The translations under genes were made by a program, and so were the position numbers. Below the pieces are notes generated by a model. That model was not told the origin of the DNA, made no database searches, and worked only from the letters and a program-made list of their open reading frames with translations. This document shows, one piece after another, positions 23,240-32,308 of a stretch of DNA of 54,026 nucleotides (positions within the stretch are counted from its first letter, which is position 1; each line of letters opens with the position of its first letter). The stretch is from Trueperaceae bacterium. Its GTDB lineage: Bacteria; Deinococcota; Deinococci; Deinococcales; Trueperaceae. Location: positions 1 through 54,026 of the forward strand of contig DASVCN010000006.1 of assembly GCA_036381595.1 (NCBI GenBank), written 5' to 3'.

Positions 23240-24292
23240 GTGCCGGGCCTCACCAGATTGAGCAGCCTACCTTCGCCTGGCTCGACCCCGCACGGTCCAG
23301 CCGTCCCACCCCCTCGTTTCGAGCTCGCTACTTTCGACACCTACCGACCCGGGAACGACAGCCAGCGCCGTGCCTTCGACCTCGTGCGGGAGTTCGTGTC
23401 GCGGCTCAAGCCTGCTGGCCGCCGCCGCTGGCCGTGGCAGTCCCGGCCGCAGGGCGAGGGCATCTACCTGGACGGCGGCTACGGCGTGGGCAAAACCCAC
23501 CTGCTGGCGGCCGCCTATCACGCCGCCCACGTCGAGAAGGCGTACCTGACCTTCCAGGAGCTGGTCCACCTGATAGGCGCGCTCGGCCTCGAGGCCGCCA
23601 GGGAGCGTTTCGAGGGAGTCGGGCTGGTCTGCGTCGACGAGTTCGAACTGGACGACCCGGGCAACACCCTGATCGTCAAGCGTTTCCTGGAGCAGGTCTT
23701 CGCTCGTGGCGGCGCCGTAATCACTACTTCGAACACCCCGGCCGAAGCTCAGGGTGAGGGACGCTTCAACGCCGACGACTTCCGAAGAGAGATCCAGGGG
23801 ATCGCCCAGAGGTTCACGACCGTCAAGATCTCGGGAAGCGACTACCGCCAGCGGGAAGAGCGGACTCCTCTGCTGGAGCCTGCCAACTTCGAGAGACTGG
23901 TGGAGCAGGAACTCGAGGCCAGCCGGGACGCGGTAGCGCCCAGGACCGTACTGGCCGAGTTCGATGAACTGCTTGGGGTCCTGGCAGAACTGCACCCGAT
24001 CGCCTACCGCGGGCTCCTCGAGCGTTTCGACCTGCTGCTCCTCGCCGACGTTCGTACCATCTCCGGACTCAACGACGCCCTGCGCTTCGTTCACTTCATA
24101 GACCAGCTCTACGACCGGCAAGTGGGCTTGAGGGCATCAGGGCGCATCTCGCTCGACGAGCTCTTCCATCCGAGTTACCGACACAGTGCCTACCAGCGTA
24201 AGTTCGAAAGGTGCGCCTCGCGCCTGGGCGAGCTGCTGGCCGAGCCGGGCTCGATCGAAGCGGAACTGGACCGGGTCGAAGGATTCGACTAG
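23240..24292 (+). CDS. zapE: ZapE/AFG1-like ATPase
   Basis: 350 residues, AFG1/ZapE AAA+ family. Walker A is LDGGYGVGKTHLL (about 76-88), Walker B LVCVDEFELDDPGN, sensor region AVITTSNTPAE. The C-terminal part contains SGLNDALRFVHFIDQLYDRQ, typical of the family. In E. coli ZapE acts with the divisome. Leaderless start. The stop codon TAG shares the four bases CTAG (24289-24292) with the stop of the convergent LpxB-related gene. Confidence 0.9.
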   Translation: MPGLTRLSSLPSPGSTPHGPAVPPPRFELATFDTYRPGNDSQRRAFDLVREFVSRLKPAGRRRWPWQSRPQGEGIYLDGGYGVGKTHLLAAAYHAAHVEKAYLTFQELVHLIGALGLEAARERFEGVGLVCVDEFELDDPGNTLIVKRFLEQVFARGGAVITTSNTPAEAQGEGRFNADDFRREIQGIAQRFTTVKISGSDYRQREERTPLLEPANFERLVEQELEASRDAVAPRTVLAEFDELLGVLAELHPIAYRGLLERFDLLLLADVRTISGLNDALRFVHFIDQLYDRQVGLRASGRISLDELFHPSYRHSAYQRKFERCASRLGELLAEPGSIEAELDRVEGFD

Positions 24293-25521
24293 CCGGTTCC
24301 TCCCGCCGAAAGGCCTTCGGGAATTTCTGGGATCGCTCCGTACGATTCGAGCCTTCTGAGGACGTCGCGGGCGATAGCTTCACTGCCGCCCGGCCCGCCT
24401 ATGCGAGCGCGGCCCTGTCCTGCGAGCCTCTCGGCCGTAGCGGGATCGTCCAGCCAGCCCTGCACGGCTCCCGCGATCTCGGCGTCGCTAGCGCCTACCA
24501 CCGACAGCGCCGGTCCCAACAACCGCTTCTGGTTCTGAAGGAAGGTGGACGAGTAGTAGGGCGGGACCGGGAAGGCCACGACCGGGCGCCCCACCGCTAC
24601 AGCCTGTTCGTTGGCGGTCCCCGAGGTTCCGACTACCACCCTGGCCGCCCTCAGGACATCAGCGAAGCGTGCCCGGTATACCAGCACCCTCGTTCCCGCC
24701 TTGCGCAGTTCCGAAACCAGTCCCTCCTCGTTCGGAGCTACGGCAACCGCCTCCCAGCCCACCGGCGGTTCGAGGTCGCCGCCGATCCAGGCAACGGCTC
24801 CTACCACCCCTTCGCCACGCAGCAACGCGATCCCTTCGATCATCTTCGCGAGTGCCTCGTGTCGGTAGCTGCGGCTGCCGGGCAGCAGACCCACCACTTT
24901 GAGCCCCGCGAGGGAGGCCGGCACCCGCCCCTCGAGCCTGTCGGCGATCGGATTGCCGAGGAAGCGAGCGTGCTTGAGCCCGGCGTCGTGCAGGGCGGTT
25001 TCGGTAGCGCCGTCGCGGACATAGACCGCCCGGGCCCGCGACATCAGCAGCTGCTCCGGGATGGTGATGCGCTCCATGAACATCCGGTTGGGCGTCGAGA
25101 AGGCCAGACCCTGAGCGTGGTAGGCCGACACGAGGGTCTGTACGACGAAGCGGTGGCGGGCCCTGGTGAGACTGCCGAGCAGCTGAGCGTACACGTCGCC
25201 GACCGTCACCACGCTCGCACAGCGGTAGAACAGGAGCCTTTGCCACTGGCCGAGCGTGAGGCTCAGGAAACCCGCCTGTAGATCGGCGAGGAAGAGCGGC
25301 AGGCTGTGCATGAGAAGACCGCCCGAGGGCAACTCCCTTCGTGGCTCGAGCCGGGGGATCCCGACACGTTCGTACGGCCGTCCAAGCCCCACCACAGGCA
25401 ACGCGGCCAGTCGCAGGTCGGGACGCAGCCGAACTACGACCTCGCCTACTCTCGCTCCGACCTCATCTTCTCCGTGTCCGTTGGAAATGAAGAGTACGTG
25501 GGGGGCTGTCTCGTCGTACAC
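24289..25521 (-). CDS. Lipid-A-disaccharide synthase-related protein
   Basis: 410 residues, GT-B fold. Motifs VLFISNGHGEDEVGARV near the start, GLLPGSRSYRHEALAKM in the middle and VVVGTSGTANEQAVAVGRPVVAFP near the end match the LpxB-related family found in Deinococcota and cyanobacteria. No other lipid A gene is in this window, so the acceptor is probably a different lipid or sugar. Start GTG at 25521 lies 7 bases after TAGACT. Confidence 0.82.
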   Translation of the reverse strand: MYDETAPHVLFISNGHGEDEVGARVGEVVVRLRPDLRLAALPVVGLGRPYERVGIPRLEPRRELPSGGLLMHSLPLFLADLQAGFLSLTLGQWQRLLFYRCASVVTVGDVYAQLLGSLTRARHRFVVQTLVSAYHAQGLAFSTPNRMFMERITIPEQLLMSRARAVYVRDGATETALHDAGLKHARFLGNPIADRLEGRVPASLAGLKVVGLLPGSRSYRHEALAKMIEGIALLRGEGVVGAVAWIGGDLEPPVGWEAVAVAPNEEGLVSELRKAGTRVLVYRARFADVLRAARVVVGTSGTANEQAVAVGRPVVAFPVPPYYSSTFLQNQKRLLGPALSVVGASDAEIAGAVQGWLDDPATAERLAGQGRARIGGPGGSEAIARDVLRRLESYGAIPEIPEGLSAGGTG

Positions 25522-25528
25522 CTGGGCC

Positions 25529-25534
25529 AGTCTA
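25529..25534 (-). promoter_or_regulatory. Leaderless -10 box of the LpxB-related gene
   Basis: TAGACT on the minus strand, 7 bases before the GTG at 25521. Confidence 0.5.
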
Positions 25535-25620
25535 CCGCCGGGCGCTGCGGCCGGAAGAGAGCTACTCCTCCCGAGTTACGGCGAACGGCTGGCGACTTCG
25601 GCCGTCACGGCGTCGTGCCC

Positions 25621-26256
25621 TTACGCCTCGGCTTCGCGCGAACGCTCCCTCTCCTTAGACGCCCAGAGGGCGTAGAGGGGATCCCCTTCCGACGGCACGT
25701 GGTTCCTCCTCTGGAGCGGGCCGAACCCCGGCGCGCGGTGGAAGTAGGAGGCCACCAGGCGTACGTGGGCCGAATCGTCGGAGGAGCGCCAGGCGAGAAC
25801 GGCCTTCGACGGGAACATGCGCACGGAGAAGGTGACGACGAACGGGGCGCCCGGTTTGAGGCAGCGCGCGACCTCCGCGAAGGTGTCTCCCGGCCGGGTC
25901 ATGTACTGGACGCTGGCCGTGCAGACCACCCCGTCGAACTGCTCGTCGCAGAAGGGAAGCGAAGCCTGGCGGTTGAGGTCGAAGATGACCGGTTCGTCAA
26001 CCTGCGGGTTGGCTCGCAACTCTTCCAGGTTGAGGCCCAGAGCCACCACCCGGCCGAACTTGTCGGGCAGGTGCGACGTCTCGCCGGCCATCAGGTCGAG
26101 CACCTCTCCCCCGGCCGGGAGCAGTTCGTCGTAGAGCCGGCAGGCCCTTCTGGACGCCGCCTGGTCGATGTGGCACGAGGGCCGAGGACGCTCGTAGAAG
26201 AGCTCGTCGGGCCCCTCGTCGAGACGACGAAAGAACTCCGGGTAGAGATTCGTCAT
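25621..26256 (-). CDS. Class I SAM-dependent methyltransferase
   Basis: 211 residues. The SAM-binding region is GGEVLDLMAGETSHLPD (motif I, about 51-66), VVALGLNLEELRANP, and CDEQFDGVVCTASVQYMTRP (motifs II/III). The N-terminus (LYPEFFRRLDEGPDELFYER) carries the substrate-contacting helix. Substrate unknown. ATG at 26256 follows GGGGG; an in-frame ATG at 26268 is an alternative. Same strand as nadK upstream, with an 80-base gap. Confidence 0.8.
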   Translation of the reverse strand: MTNLYPEFFRRLDEGPDELFYERPRPSCHIDQAASRRACRLYDELLPAGGEVLDLMAGETSHLPDKFGRVVALGLNLEELRANPQVDEPVIFDLNRQASLPFCDEQFDGVVCTASVQYMTRPGDTFAEVARCLKPGAPFVVTFSVRMFPSKAVLAWRSSDDSAHVRLVASYFHRAPGFGPLQRRNHVPSEGDPLYALWASKERERSREAEA

Positions 26257-26336
26257 GCCCCCAAGCATGGGGAGCCCGGAAAAGGGCAGGCAGCAAGCCA
26301 AGGCACGTTCTCGACGCTCCAGAACGACCTTCCCTG

Positions 26337-27227
26337 TCAGCTCACGTCGTCGAGTCGCGGCTTCGCTCCCCAGCCGAGCTTGTGCCTGAGCACATCGAAG
26401 TAGCTCAGCCGCCCGGGGCTGACTAGCAGCAGGTCGTGAGGTGCCGCGCGCAGCGAGAAGGTGTCGCCCTTGCCCAGACCCAGGCGCTCCTGACCATCGA
26501 CCACGAGCGCCAACTCCTCGATCTCGCTCAGCACCTCGAACGACACCTCGGAGTCGCCCTCCAGTACGATCGGTCGATTGGTGAGGGAGTGGGGCGCGAT
26601 GGGCGTGACGGCGATCGCCCTCAGGCCCTGGCCCAGTATCGGGCCGCCGAGCGAGAGGGAGTAGGCGGTCGAGCCGGTCGGTGAGGAGATGACCAATCCG
26701 TCTGCCCGGTACTCGGTAGCGTGATGACCGTTCACCTCCATGCCTATGTCGATGAGCCTGGTCATCACTCCCTGGGATACGATCACGTCGTTCAGCGCGT
26801 AGTGCGCTCCGCCTTCGTCGCCATTGAGGGTCAGTTGCAGCATCATCTTGGGGCTTATGCGCCAACCGTCGGGAGGCGAACCTTCGAGGTAGGCGAGCAC
26901 GTCCTCGAAGCGGTGTTCCGCCAGGAACCCCAGCTTCCCCAGGTTCACCCCCACGACTGGAACCGAACAGCCAATGAGACGCCGAGCGGTCCCGAGCAGC
27001 GTCCCGTCCCCTCCGACGGCGATCACCAGACCCGCACCCCGGGCCAGGGGTTGGAGCGGGTCGACACCGTCGAGGTCCGTGACGACCTCCACGCCCGGCT
27101 TCTCGGCACTCACGGCCAGTCGCCGGGCCAGCTCCTGCGCTCGGGGCTTGTAGTGGGTGCTGGTGATGACTACCTTCCCCAGCGATGCTGCCGGGACGGC
27201 GAACGAGCGTTCGCTGGGGAGAGTCAC
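26337..27227 (-). CDS. nadK: NAD kinase
   Basis: 296 residues. It phosphorylates NAD to NADP. The catalytic GGDGT motif is in VIAVGGDGTLLGTARRL, followed by GVNLGKLGFLAE, the NE/D-type segment ALNDVIVSQG, and RADGLVISSPTGSTAYSLS. The GTG start overlaps the cmk stop as GTGA. Confidence 0.94.
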   Translation of the reverse strand: MTLPSERSFAVPAASLGKVVITSTHYKPRAQELARRLAVSAEKPGVEVVTDLDGVDPLQPLARGAGLVIAVGGDGTLLGTARRLIGCSVPVVGVNLGKLGFLAEHRFEDVLAYLEGSPPDGWRISPKMMLQLTLNGDEGGAHYALNDVIVSQGVMTRLIDIGMEVNGHHATEYRADGLVISSPTGSTAYSLSLGGPILGQGLRAIAVTPIAPHSLTNRPIVLEGDSEVSFEVLSEIEELALVVDGQERLGLGKGDTFSLRAAPHDLLLVSPGRLSYFDVLRHKLGWGAKPRLDDVS

Positions 27228-27895
27228 CCGCTCTTCTCCCCAGGCAGCATGCTCAGCACCTCCGCGACCACTTCTTGCAGGGATAGACCGCCGGTGTCGA
27301 TCGAGTTCGCGTCGATCGCCATCGCCAACCTTCCGGCATCGAGTTGATCGCGACGCAGCAACGCGGCCGTCACCGCGTCCAGATCCTGGCTCCGTTCGCC
27401 GAGTCTCCGCCGCGCCCTCACCGCGGCCGGGGCGGTGAGGTAGAACTTGTGCTCCGCCTCGGGGAAGACCACCGTACCCATGTCGCGGCCCTCCACGACG
27501 AAAGGGGGCGGGATCTCGCGGAGCCTCGAGTTGACCCACTCCCGCACTTCGGGGTGGGTGGCCACTGTCGAGACGGTGGCGTCCACCTCGTGGGTGTGCA
27601 GGCGCTCGGTCATGTCACGATCATCGATGAAAAGCCGGTTCCCTTCAACATCCGGTTCGAGAGCGACCCGGTGACCGCGGATCTCGCCGAGCACGGCCAC
27701 CGGCTCGTCGATCTCGCAGCCGGCGTCCAGCGCAAGATATGTGGCCGCCCTGTAGAGCAGTCCGCTGGAGACGAACGGCACGCCGAGCCGCTCGGCCACG
27801 AGCCGGGCCACCGACGACTTGCCGGACGCGGCCGGACCGTCTATCGTCACCACGCTACGCACGGCCAGCCTCCCGAGCGCGCCCTCGGAGGGCAT
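27224..27895 (-). CDS. cmk: Cytidylate kinase
   Basis: 223 residues. Phosphorylates CMP/dCMP. P-loop in VVTIDGPAASGKSSVARL, substrate region VSSGLLYRAATYLAL, and VVEGRDMGTVVFPEAEHKFYL with LRRDQLDAGR. The ATG overlaps the aroA stop by one base (TGATG); a TTG three bases earlier is also possible. The order aroA-cmk is common in bacteria. Confidence 0.95.
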   Translation of the reverse strand: MPSEGALGRLAVRSVVTIDGPAASGKSSVARLVAERLGVPFVSSGLLYRAATYLALDAGCEIDEPVAVLGEIRGHRVALEPDVEGNRLFIDDRDMTERLHTHEVDATVSTVATHPEVREWVNSRLREIPPPFVVEGRDMGTVVFPEAEHKFYLTAPAAVRARRRLGERSQDLDAVTAALLRRDQLDAGRLAMAIDANSIDTGGLSLQEVVAEVLSMLPGEKSG

Positions 27896-29196
27896 CAAGA
27901 TCTCACGCCCTTACCGGAGAGCGTCAGGAAGTCGTCGAAGAAGCCCGGGTAGGTCTTGGCCACGCAACCTGGGTCGATGATCACCGTTCCCGGCACGCGC
28001 AGGCCGGCGACGGCGAACGCCATCGCCATCCGATGGTCGCCGTAGGTCTCGACCGTCGCCGCTTCCGGGCGCTCCGGCGGGTCGACGGTGATTCGGTCTT
28101 CACCCTCCTCCACCCTCGCTCCGAACTTGCGCAGTTCGCTGGCCAGGGCCGCGAGCCTGTCGGTCTCCTTGATCCTCAGGTTCCAGACATTGGTGATCTC
28201 TACCGGGGAGGCCGCGAAGAGCGAGACCACCGCCAGCGTCTGGGCCTGGTCGGGGATGTCGTTGAGGTCGAACACTCCGCCCGCGAGCCGGCCACCCGCC
28301 GGGCCTTCCACCTCCGTCCACTCCTCGTCAACGCTCACCCTGCACCCCATCCGTTCGAGGATGGCGGCCAGTCGCTTATCCCCCTGCCGGGCGTTGCTGC
28401 CGATGTTGGTTACCCTGACGCGGCCGCCGGTAACGGCCGCAGCAGCCCAGAAGTAACCGGCCGCCGTGGCGTCCCCCTCTATCCGGTAGTCGCGGGCCTC
28501 GTAGACTCCACGGGGAACCGTGAAACGCCGGTAACCGCTGCGTTCGATCTCGATGCCGAAGTCGGCCATGAGGCCGACGGTCAGGTCGATGAACGGTTTC
28601 GACTGGAGTTCGCCGGCAACCTCGATCGTCACCTCCTCCCGCGCGTAGGGTGCGACCATGAGGAGGGCAGAGAGGAACTGCGAGGACCGCTCGCCGGAGA
28701 CGGTGACACGACCACCCGTGAGGCCGCTGGCCTCGACGATGACCGGGGGGCAGAGGTTCTCGCTCGCGGTCGTAGCCTTCGCTCCAAGGGCGTTCAGCGC
28801 CTCGGTCAGGTCACCGATCGGCCGCTCCCTCATGCGCGCGTTGCCGTCGAGCCTGTAGCGGCCGCTGCCGAGCGCCGTGAGGGCGGTGAGGAAGCGGATG
28901 GAGGTGCCGGAGAGGCGGAGGTCGAGTTCCACCCCGCTGCTCGGTATGCCGCCTCCCTGGCCAGCGATCACTACGGTCTCACCCTGGTCTGCGATCTCGA
29001 ACCCGAGTTCGCGCAGCCCCTTCTTCATAACGGCCGTGTCCTCTGCGACCAGGGCGCCACGCAGACGGCTGCTTCCCCTGGCCAGCGCAGCAACGACCAT
29101 CGCGCGGTTGGTGAGGCTCTTGGAGCCGGGAACGGCTATGTCGAGGGAGGGCTTCGTCGCGGGCGGTACTTCCAAGCGGTCCGACTCAGACTGCAT
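27895..29196 (-). CDS. aroA: 3-phosphoshikimate 1-carboxyvinyltransferase (EPSP synthase)
   Basis: 433 residues; sixth step of the shikimate pathway. Motifs: PGSKSLTNRAMVVAALARG (phosphate and substrate binding), LSGTSIRFLTALTALG, GNARMRERPIGDL, SSQFLSALLMVAPYA, and the late DIPDQAQTLAV and RIKETDRLAALA. The LSGTSIRF version in place of the classical LGNAGTAMRP places it nearer the class II-like group. Start at 29196, 8 bases after TATCCT. Heads aroA-cmk-nadK. Confidence 0.95.
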   Translation of the reverse strand: MQSESDRLEVPPATKPSLDIAVPGSKSLTNRAMVVAALARGSSRLRGALVAEDTAVMKKGLRELGFEIADQGETVVIAGQGGGIPSSGVELDLRLSGTSIRFLTALTALGSGRYRLDGNARMRERPIGDLTEALNALGAKATTASENLCPPVIVEASGLTGGRVTVSGERSSQFLSALLMVAPYAREEVTIEVAGELQSKPFIDLTVGLMADFGIEIERSGYRRFTVPRGVYEARDYRIEGDATAAGYFWAAAAVTGGRVRVTNIGSNARQGDKRLAAILERMGCRVSVDEEWTEVEGPAGGRLAGGVFDLNDIPDQAQTLAVVSLFAASPVEITNVWNLRIKETDRLAALASELRKFGARVEEGEDRITVDPPERPEAATVETYGDHRMAMAFAVAGLRVPGTVIIDPGCVAKTYPGFFDDFLTLSGKGVRS

Positions 29197-29204
29197 ACCG
29201 CGGC

Positions 29205-29210
29205 AGGATA
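29205..29210 (-). promoter_or_regulatory. -10 box of the aroA operon (near-leaderless)
   Basis: TATCCT on the minus strand, 8 bases before the aroA ATG at 29196. Confidence 0.45.
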
Positions 29211-29297
29211 CCACCGCCCGACACGCTCCCGGCTTCCCGCCGAGCCGGACGGCGGACGGCGCAGGTTGGCAGCGCCTCCACGAACGCGGCAGATACC

Positions 29298-29306
29298 TGC
29301 TACAAT
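29298..29306 (+). promoter_or_regulatory. Extended -10 promoter of rpmE
   Basis: TGCTACAAT (TG, one base, TACAAT). No good -35. The leader is about 58 bases and ends with AGGAGG (29358-29363). Confidence 0.6.
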
Positions 29307-29370
29307 CCTCAGGTTACGCGAGCCGTGTGCCGTCCGTCAGGCGGGTTGGCGCCGCGCAGGAGGATCGGTT

Positions 29371-29589
29371 ATGAAGAAGAACATCCACCCCAAGATGGTG
29401 CCTTGCAAGGTGTACTGCAACGGTGAAGTCGTGCTCGAGACCTACAGCACCAAGCCGGAGATGAACGTCGACGTCTGGTCGGGCAACCACCCGTTCTTCA
29501 CCGGCCAGCAGCGGTTCATCGACACAGAAGGTCGGGTCGAGAAGTTCCAGAAGCGCTTCGGCGACTCGTACCGCAAGAGCAAGAAGTAG
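29371..29589 (+). CDS. rpmE: 50S ribosomal protein L31, zinc-free type
   Basis: 72 residues. The family core is clear: IHPKMVPCKVYCNG, ETYSTKPEMNVDVWSGNHPF, FTGQQRFIDTEGRVEKF and GDSYRKSKK. Only two cysteines (12 and 16) occur, and the CxxC of zinc-ribbon L31 is replaced by WSGNH. This is the pattern of Deinococcus L31. ATG preceded by AGGAGG. Divergent from aroA. Confidence 0.95.
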   Translation: MKKNIHPKMVPCKVYCNGEVVLETYSTKPEMNVDVWSGNHPFFTGQQRFIDTEGRVEKFQKRFGDSYRKSKK

Positions 29590-29609
29590 ACCGTAACTGA
29601 GTAGCTGGT

Positions 29610-29644
29610 GCGCGGGCGAAGGGAAGCCCGCGCGCTTCCCTTCG
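29610..29644 (+). terminator. Probable terminator of rpmE (two exclusive hairpins)
   Basis: A 10-bp stem 29617-29626/29635-29644 (CGAAGGGAAG / CTTCCCTTCG, 8-base loop) overlaps an 8-bp stem 29610-29617/29626-29633 (GCGCGGGC / GCCCGCGC). No long T tract follows. Lies between the convergent rpmE and thioesterase genes. Confidence 0.5.
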
Positions 29645-29794
29645 GGGCGCAGCGGCGCTGGTCCGTTGCACCTGCGATGGGTGCTTGGCGTCACCTCCAT
29701 CGGGTGGGTAGCGGCGGCGTTGCACATCCGTCCGACGCGCGCTGACGGTCGAACCGTCGCACGTCCCCTTGACGCGGGTTCCACTGAGTCGCGA

Positions 29795-30244
29795 TCAGCC
29801 TGGGCGCGCGAGCAGGAGGCTCGAGCTGGCCGATGCAAGCAGTTTGCCCTGCTCGTCGGTTAGCCGGGACTCGACGAACGCGGCCCTGCGGCCGATCGAC
29901 ACCACCCTTCCCTCGGCCCTGACCTTGCCCGTTTCTGCCGTCATGGGCCGGTGGTAGGAGACCTTCAGCTCGAGGGTGGTGAAGCTGGAACCGGCCTCGA
30001 GCTTCGATAGCGTCACGTAGCCGCAGGCGAAGTCGAGCATGGTGGCAGCGAACCCGCCGTGCACTACGCCGTTGGGATTGTAGTGAGAGGTGTCCGGCAC
30101 GGCCTCGAGAGCGACCCATCCGTCCTCCGCCGCCACCAGCTCGATCCCGAGGGTGAGGGCCATCCCAGGGCTGATCCCTTCTCGCAGCATCAGTCCGAGC
30201 TGTTCCAGGCCGCTCAACCGGGCTACATCGTTCGAGAAGTTCAT
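29795..30244 (-). CDS. Hotdog-fold thioesterase, PaaI-like
   Basis: 149 residues. Hotdog-fold signature: NPNGVVHGGFAATMLDFACG (about 55-74), with the HGG loop around the active site, and LKVSYHRPMTAETGKVRAEG. PaaI-type enzymes hydrolyse acyl- or aryl-CoA thioesters. Start ATG follows GGAGGAGACCG. Substrate not evident. Confidence 0.87.
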   Translation of the reverse strand: MNFSNDVARLSGLEQLGLMLREGISPGMALTLGIELVAAEDGWVALEAVPDTSHYNPNGVVHGGFAATMLDFACGYVTLSKLEAGSSFTTLELKVSYHRPMTAETGKVRAEGRVVSIGRRAAFVESRLTDEQGKLLASASSSLLLARPG

Positions 30245-30298
30245 CGGTCTCCTCCGTTAGCGGCGAGGGTAGGAAGTCGGTTGCCTCCGCGGCCGCGG

Positions 30299-32158
30299 TT
30301 ACTCTGGCACGCTGGCATAGACTGTCGTGCCCTGGCCGGGAGAGCTCTCGACCCGGAACTGTCCGCCTCGCGACTCTACCCGCTCGCGCATCTGCCGCAG
30401 TCCCAGGCCGCCTGCGCTGGTGACCCGGTCGCTCACCGCCGAGAGATCGAAGCCACGGCCGTCGTCTTCGATCTTGACGAAGCCCTGATGGTCGTCCCTG
30501 CCCACCGTCACGATGACTCTGTTGGCCCTGGCGTGCTTGGCCACGTTGTTCATCGCTTCCTGGAAGATGCGGAAGAGGACGCCTTCCGCCTTCGTTGAGA
30601 GCACCGGGGACTCCTCCTGCCGCAGTTCGACCTGGATCTCGTTCTGCTGGCCGTAGTCTGCGACGTAGCGGCGCAGCGTCTCCGCGAAGCCGTGACGCTC
30701 CAACTCCACGGGCCGCAAGGCGAAGATGGAGCGCCTCACCTCCTTGATGGTCTCGCGGATGGTCGCCTTCGTGGCGGCCACCTCGGCCGCCGCCTTGTGA
30801 GGGTCGCGGTCGAGGAGACGCTCGACCAGGTCTAGCTTCAGGGCCGAGAATGCCAGGCTCTGCGCGACCCCATCATGGATCTCCCGGGCGATGCGGGCTC
30901 GCTCCTCGACGATGGCGAGCTCCTCCGACTGGAGGTAGGCCCGGGCGTTGCGCACGGCGAGGCTCACCTGGCCGGAAAGCAGTCCCAGGAAGGGCAGCAC
31001 CGAGGTCGCGAACCTCGCCGGTTGGGAGTGCGCCAGAACGATCACTCCCAGGAGGGAGTCCTCGCTGAGCAGCGGCAGTGCGACAGCCGAGCCACCGATC
31101 CTCAGGAATGGGCTCCCGGCGGCAAGGTCGGGGGCCTCGACTCGGCCGACTATCCGCGGTTCGCGGGTAACGGCGACGGTGCCGGTCAGGCCGGAACCTG
31201 GCTTCACGGTTCGCACCTGGATCTCCTGGCTGCTTCCGTAAGCGGATCCGAGGTGCAGCATGCCCTCCTCGTCCGTGAGGTACACGCCCCCCGCCTCGGC
31301 GGCCACTCGTCCCACCATGTGGACCAGCAACGTGTCGAGGAGTCTCTCCAGGTTGCCTTCGGCCCTTATGCTCCGGTCGACCTCGAAGAGCGTCACCAGG
31401 TCCCGGGTGCGTGAGCTGACGGCTTCGGCAGCGGCGGAGAATTCGGAAGCGAGGATCATGAAGCTCTCCCGCTCCCGCCCGGCCGGCGGCTCCCGGTAGT
31501 AGGCGTGGACGCTCCCGGCCGGTTGTCCTGCCCACACCAGACGCGAGGAGAGCACCCAGATGCGCTGGCCGTCCACCACGATCCGCTCCTCGTGGTTGCG
31601 GCCCTCCATGAGCGCCCGACTGCGCTCGATGGCCTCCTCGCGGAGGGTGGGATCCAGGCCGAAGTAACTGGTGAGCTCGTTGCCGGGCGCACCCATGACG
31701 ACGATCGTCCCCTGGGCCCCGGAGACCTCGGTGATCCCGCGGGAGGCGGTCTCCAGTGCCGTTTCCAGATCGGAAGCCGCCACGAACTTCTCGGTCACAC
31801 CCTGGATGTCGCCCAGCAGCTCGTGGCTTGCCTGCAACTCGCCGTAGAGTCGCGACAGCTCCTCCTGCGCCTCCTCGCGCAGGCGAACCTCGCCGGCGAT
31901 CCAGCTGAGGGTCACGAACGTGACGATGGGCCCGAGTATCGAATAGAAGAGCAACTGGGACCAGAACTGCCAGGCCTCGCCACCCAACGGAACGACCGCC
32001 AGCTGGTAGACGAGCACTACGCCGACGATCGTGAGCGGCAACCAGAGCCGCGCGAGCTTCACCTTGTGATAGAGGCTCACGACCAGGGGGCGCCACCGGC
32101 CGGCAGACTCGCCCTCCTGACTCGAGGTCCTGCGGAAGTTGAGCACGCTCCTCGACAC
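30299..32158 (-). CDS. Sensor histidine kinase (HisKA_3/NarX-type) with GAF domains
   Basis: 619 residues. Two N-terminal transmembrane segments (LWLPLTIVGVVLVYQLAVVP and FWSQLLFYSILGPIVTFVTL), a coiled linker, a GAF-like domain (about 125-235), a second GAF (about 250-395), then dimerisation and phosphoacceptor AREIHDGVAQSLAFSALKLD and the ATPase domain (FRIFQEAMNNVAKHARANRV, IEDDGRGFD, GGLGLRQMRERVESRGG). The kinase thus resembles NarX/LiaS/DesK. No response regulator is adjacent. Start: GTG at 32158, 5 bases after TAGAAT; earlier in-frame codons lack support. Confidence 0.88.
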   Translation of the reverse strand: MSRSVLNFRRTSSQEGESAGRWRPLVVSLYHKVKLARLWLPLTIVGVVLVYQLAVVPLGGEAWQFWSQLLFYSILGPIVTFVTLSWIAGEVRLREEAQEELSRLYGELQASHELLGDIQGVTEKFVAASDLETALETASRGITEVSGAQGTIVVMGAPGNELTSYFGLDPTLREEAIERSRALMEGRNHEERIVVDGQRIWVLSSRLVWAGQPAGSVHAYYREPPAGRERESFMILASEFSAAAEAVSSRTRDLVTLFEVDRSIRAEGNLERLLDTLLVHMVGRVAAEAGGVYLTDEEGMLHLGSAYGSSQEIQVRTVKPGSGLTGTVAVTREPRIVGRVEAPDLAAGSPFLRIGGSAVALPLLSEDSLLGVIVLAHSQPARFATSVLPFLGLLSGQVSLAVRNARAYLQSEELAIVEERARIAREIHDGVAQSLAFSALKLDLVERLLDRDPHKAAAEVAATKATIRETIKEVRRSIFALRPVELERHGFAETLRRYVADYGQQNEIQVELRQEESPVLSTKAEGVLFRIFQEAMNNVAKHARANRVIVTVGRDDHQGFVKIEDDGRGFDLSAVSDRVTSAGGLGLRQMRERVESRGGQFRVESSPGQGTTVYASVPE

Positions 32159-32163
32159 GCCCC

Positions 32164-32169
32164 ATTCTA
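32164..32169 (-). promoter_or_regulatory. Leaderless -10 box of the histidine kinase gene
   Basis: TAGAAT on the minus strand, 5 bases before the GTG at 32158. Confidence 0.5.
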
Positions 32170-32295
32170 TGGAGCGAGCCGCTGGGCGCCGGGGGCCCTC
32201 GAGACACCCCAACCGTTTGCCTTCGAGACAACCGGGTCTGGCGTGGACGATGGGCCCATGGGGAGGAACTCACCGAGCGGCCGGCCGGGCGCCGA

Positions 32296-32301
32296 TAAGC
32301 T
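32296..32301 (+). promoter_or_regulatory. Leaderless -10 box of the secreted esterase gene
   Basis: TAAGCT, 7 bases before the GTG at 32309; divergent from the kinase gene. Confidence 0.5.
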
Positions 32302-32308
32302 GAAATCG

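Noticed and set aside
24289-25521. True lipid A disaccharide synthase (lpxB)
   Set aside because: The sequence is the LpxB-related branch, and no other lipid A gene accompanies it; Deinococcota are not known to make classical lipid A.
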